From assembly GCA_963942565.1 (NCBI GenBank), contig OZ012686.1:14428004-14492003 (forward strand): 64,000 nt of DNA, given 5' to 3'. How positions within the stretch are numbered: the first letter of the stretch is position 1; each line of letters begins with the position of its first letter. This DNA comes from Maea johnstoni. Its lineage: Eukaryota; Annelida; Polychaeta; Spionida; Magelonidae. The position numbers were made by a program, and so were the translations under genes. Of this stretch, positions 63,137-64,000 are shown piece after piece. The notes beneath the pieces are model-generated. The model made no database searches and was not told where the DNA came from. It saw nothing but the letters and a program-made list of their open reading frames with translations.

Positions 63137-64000
63137 GGGGCATTCCACAGTAATTTGGTCCTAACTACTCATTTTGTCATATTTCTAAACTAAAGTTCAT
63201 TTTATATGCATTTGAAAGAGAACTTTTCAAAGTTTTCAGAACTGGTTTTGCTTTTTTCCCTATGATGGCCCAAACTTAAGTTATTGACTTTGAAAGTGGA
63301 ATTTGTGGAAAATATTGTGTCTATCACGGGACATCACAAATTGTTCATTTTCTTAAGGTTCTTAAATTGTTGTTTGAATATCAAAGTGGAAATAAACCCT
63401 AATCGTTCATTTTTACATAGCCCATATTGAAGTTTTTGAAATTTCTGAAGGAAAATGTGCAGTTTCTTTTGCTGCTGTCCCGTGACGGACAGTCAGACAT
63501 CCAAAAGTTTTATTATCTCTTATATGCACAAACATAGATTGCAGCCTTTACATATTCTCCTCCTATGAGTTAAAATGAATAGTTTGCTGCAGTTTTCCTA
63601 TAGAAAATCTCTCAGAATCAAGAATAAATGACAATCAAAGTCTGTCCCGTGATAGACACTGAATGTCTATCACGGGACATCGAACTCAATTTTTCCAATT
63701 TTTCTTTGTAACTACAGAATATTTTACCATCTAACATATATCATGTAGAAGCTAAGTATTTTTGTAATGGATTACACTAAGCATGAATGCCATAGTGCGT
63801 GTATTTGAGGAGAATTTTGCAACAGAAAAATATTTTGAAAAATCCACTTCCATTTGTGTCCCATGATAGACGGCTGTATTTGCTTAATTATCTCCTTCAA
63901 TTATGAAGGAATTTTTCAAACAAAGAGTTCAAATGATAAACCTTAATGCCAGTTTGTATTATATAGCAAAACTGTCTAAAGCAATGAAGAGGTTAAAGAC
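63137..64000. mobile_element. GTCTATCACGGGAC-motif TIR element (copy 2, inverted, cut by window edge)
   Basis: Starts GGGGCATTCCACAGTAATTTGG and continues as the reverse of copy 1 with many differences. Motifs are at about 63,320 and 63,477 (variant), a 63,643/63,665 inverted pair, and about 63,858 (variant). It interrupts sequence that in FBXL-A reads CTTATAACTGTTTTACG. Confidence 0.8.

Overview
This is an AT-rich, intron-rich, repeat-laden stretch of animal nuclear DNA. GT-AG introns, a metazoan MIA3/TANGO1-type gene, a tRNA-derived SINE family, many short terminal-inverted-repeat (TIR) elements and long (AT)n microsatellites point to a non-vertebrate bilaterian, probably a marine invertebrate. 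I cannot name the species.

Region 1 (1-21,355, minus strand) holds one gene running off the left edge. It is a MIA3/TANGO1-like ER export receptor for bulky cargo. Fourteen exons join in consistent phase: signal peptide, MIA-type SH3 domain, acidic luminal exons, a 3,074-nt exon with a very long interrupted polyglutamine stretch, a transmembrane exon, then coiled-coil exons. The proline-rich C-terminus lies outside the window. The introns hold (AT)n tracts, a 31-bp minisatellite, TIR elements and a degenerate exon copy.

Region 2 (21.4-32.2 kb) has no convincing protein gene apart from one doubtful 65-codon ORF. It holds (AT)n and (CTA)n arrays and several non-autonomous DNA elements, including a nested pair whose empty site can be read from a second host copy at 47 kb.

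Region 3 (32.2-64 kb) is a young family of three F-box/leucine-rich-repeat (FBXL-like) genes: FBXL-A (minus, 32.2-38.6 kb), FBXL-B (plus, 40.1-44.9 kb) and FBXL-C (minus, 54.9 kb to beyond the right edge). A and B are head-to-head arms of an inverted duplication around an (AT)n-rich spacer. C lies in the same orientation as A, and its F-box 5' exon probably lies outside the window. All three share exon phases and an antisense SINE next to exon 2, so the SINE predates the duplications. The LRR region contains 2, 3 and 1 copies of a roughly 100-residue four-LRR block in A, B and C. The products are expected to be SCF ubiquitin-ligase substrate receptors, with the block number changing the substrate-binding surface.

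Because the copies differ by later insertions, several insertion sites can be read by comparing paralogous introns: a 561-bp foldback with a 9-bp target-site duplication (TSD), a 532-bp TIR element, and a roughly 2-kb element carrying repeated GTCTATCACGGGAC motifs. I saw no retroviral, LTR, Polinton or CRISPR sequence, no convincing LINE and no functional tRNA or rRNA gene.
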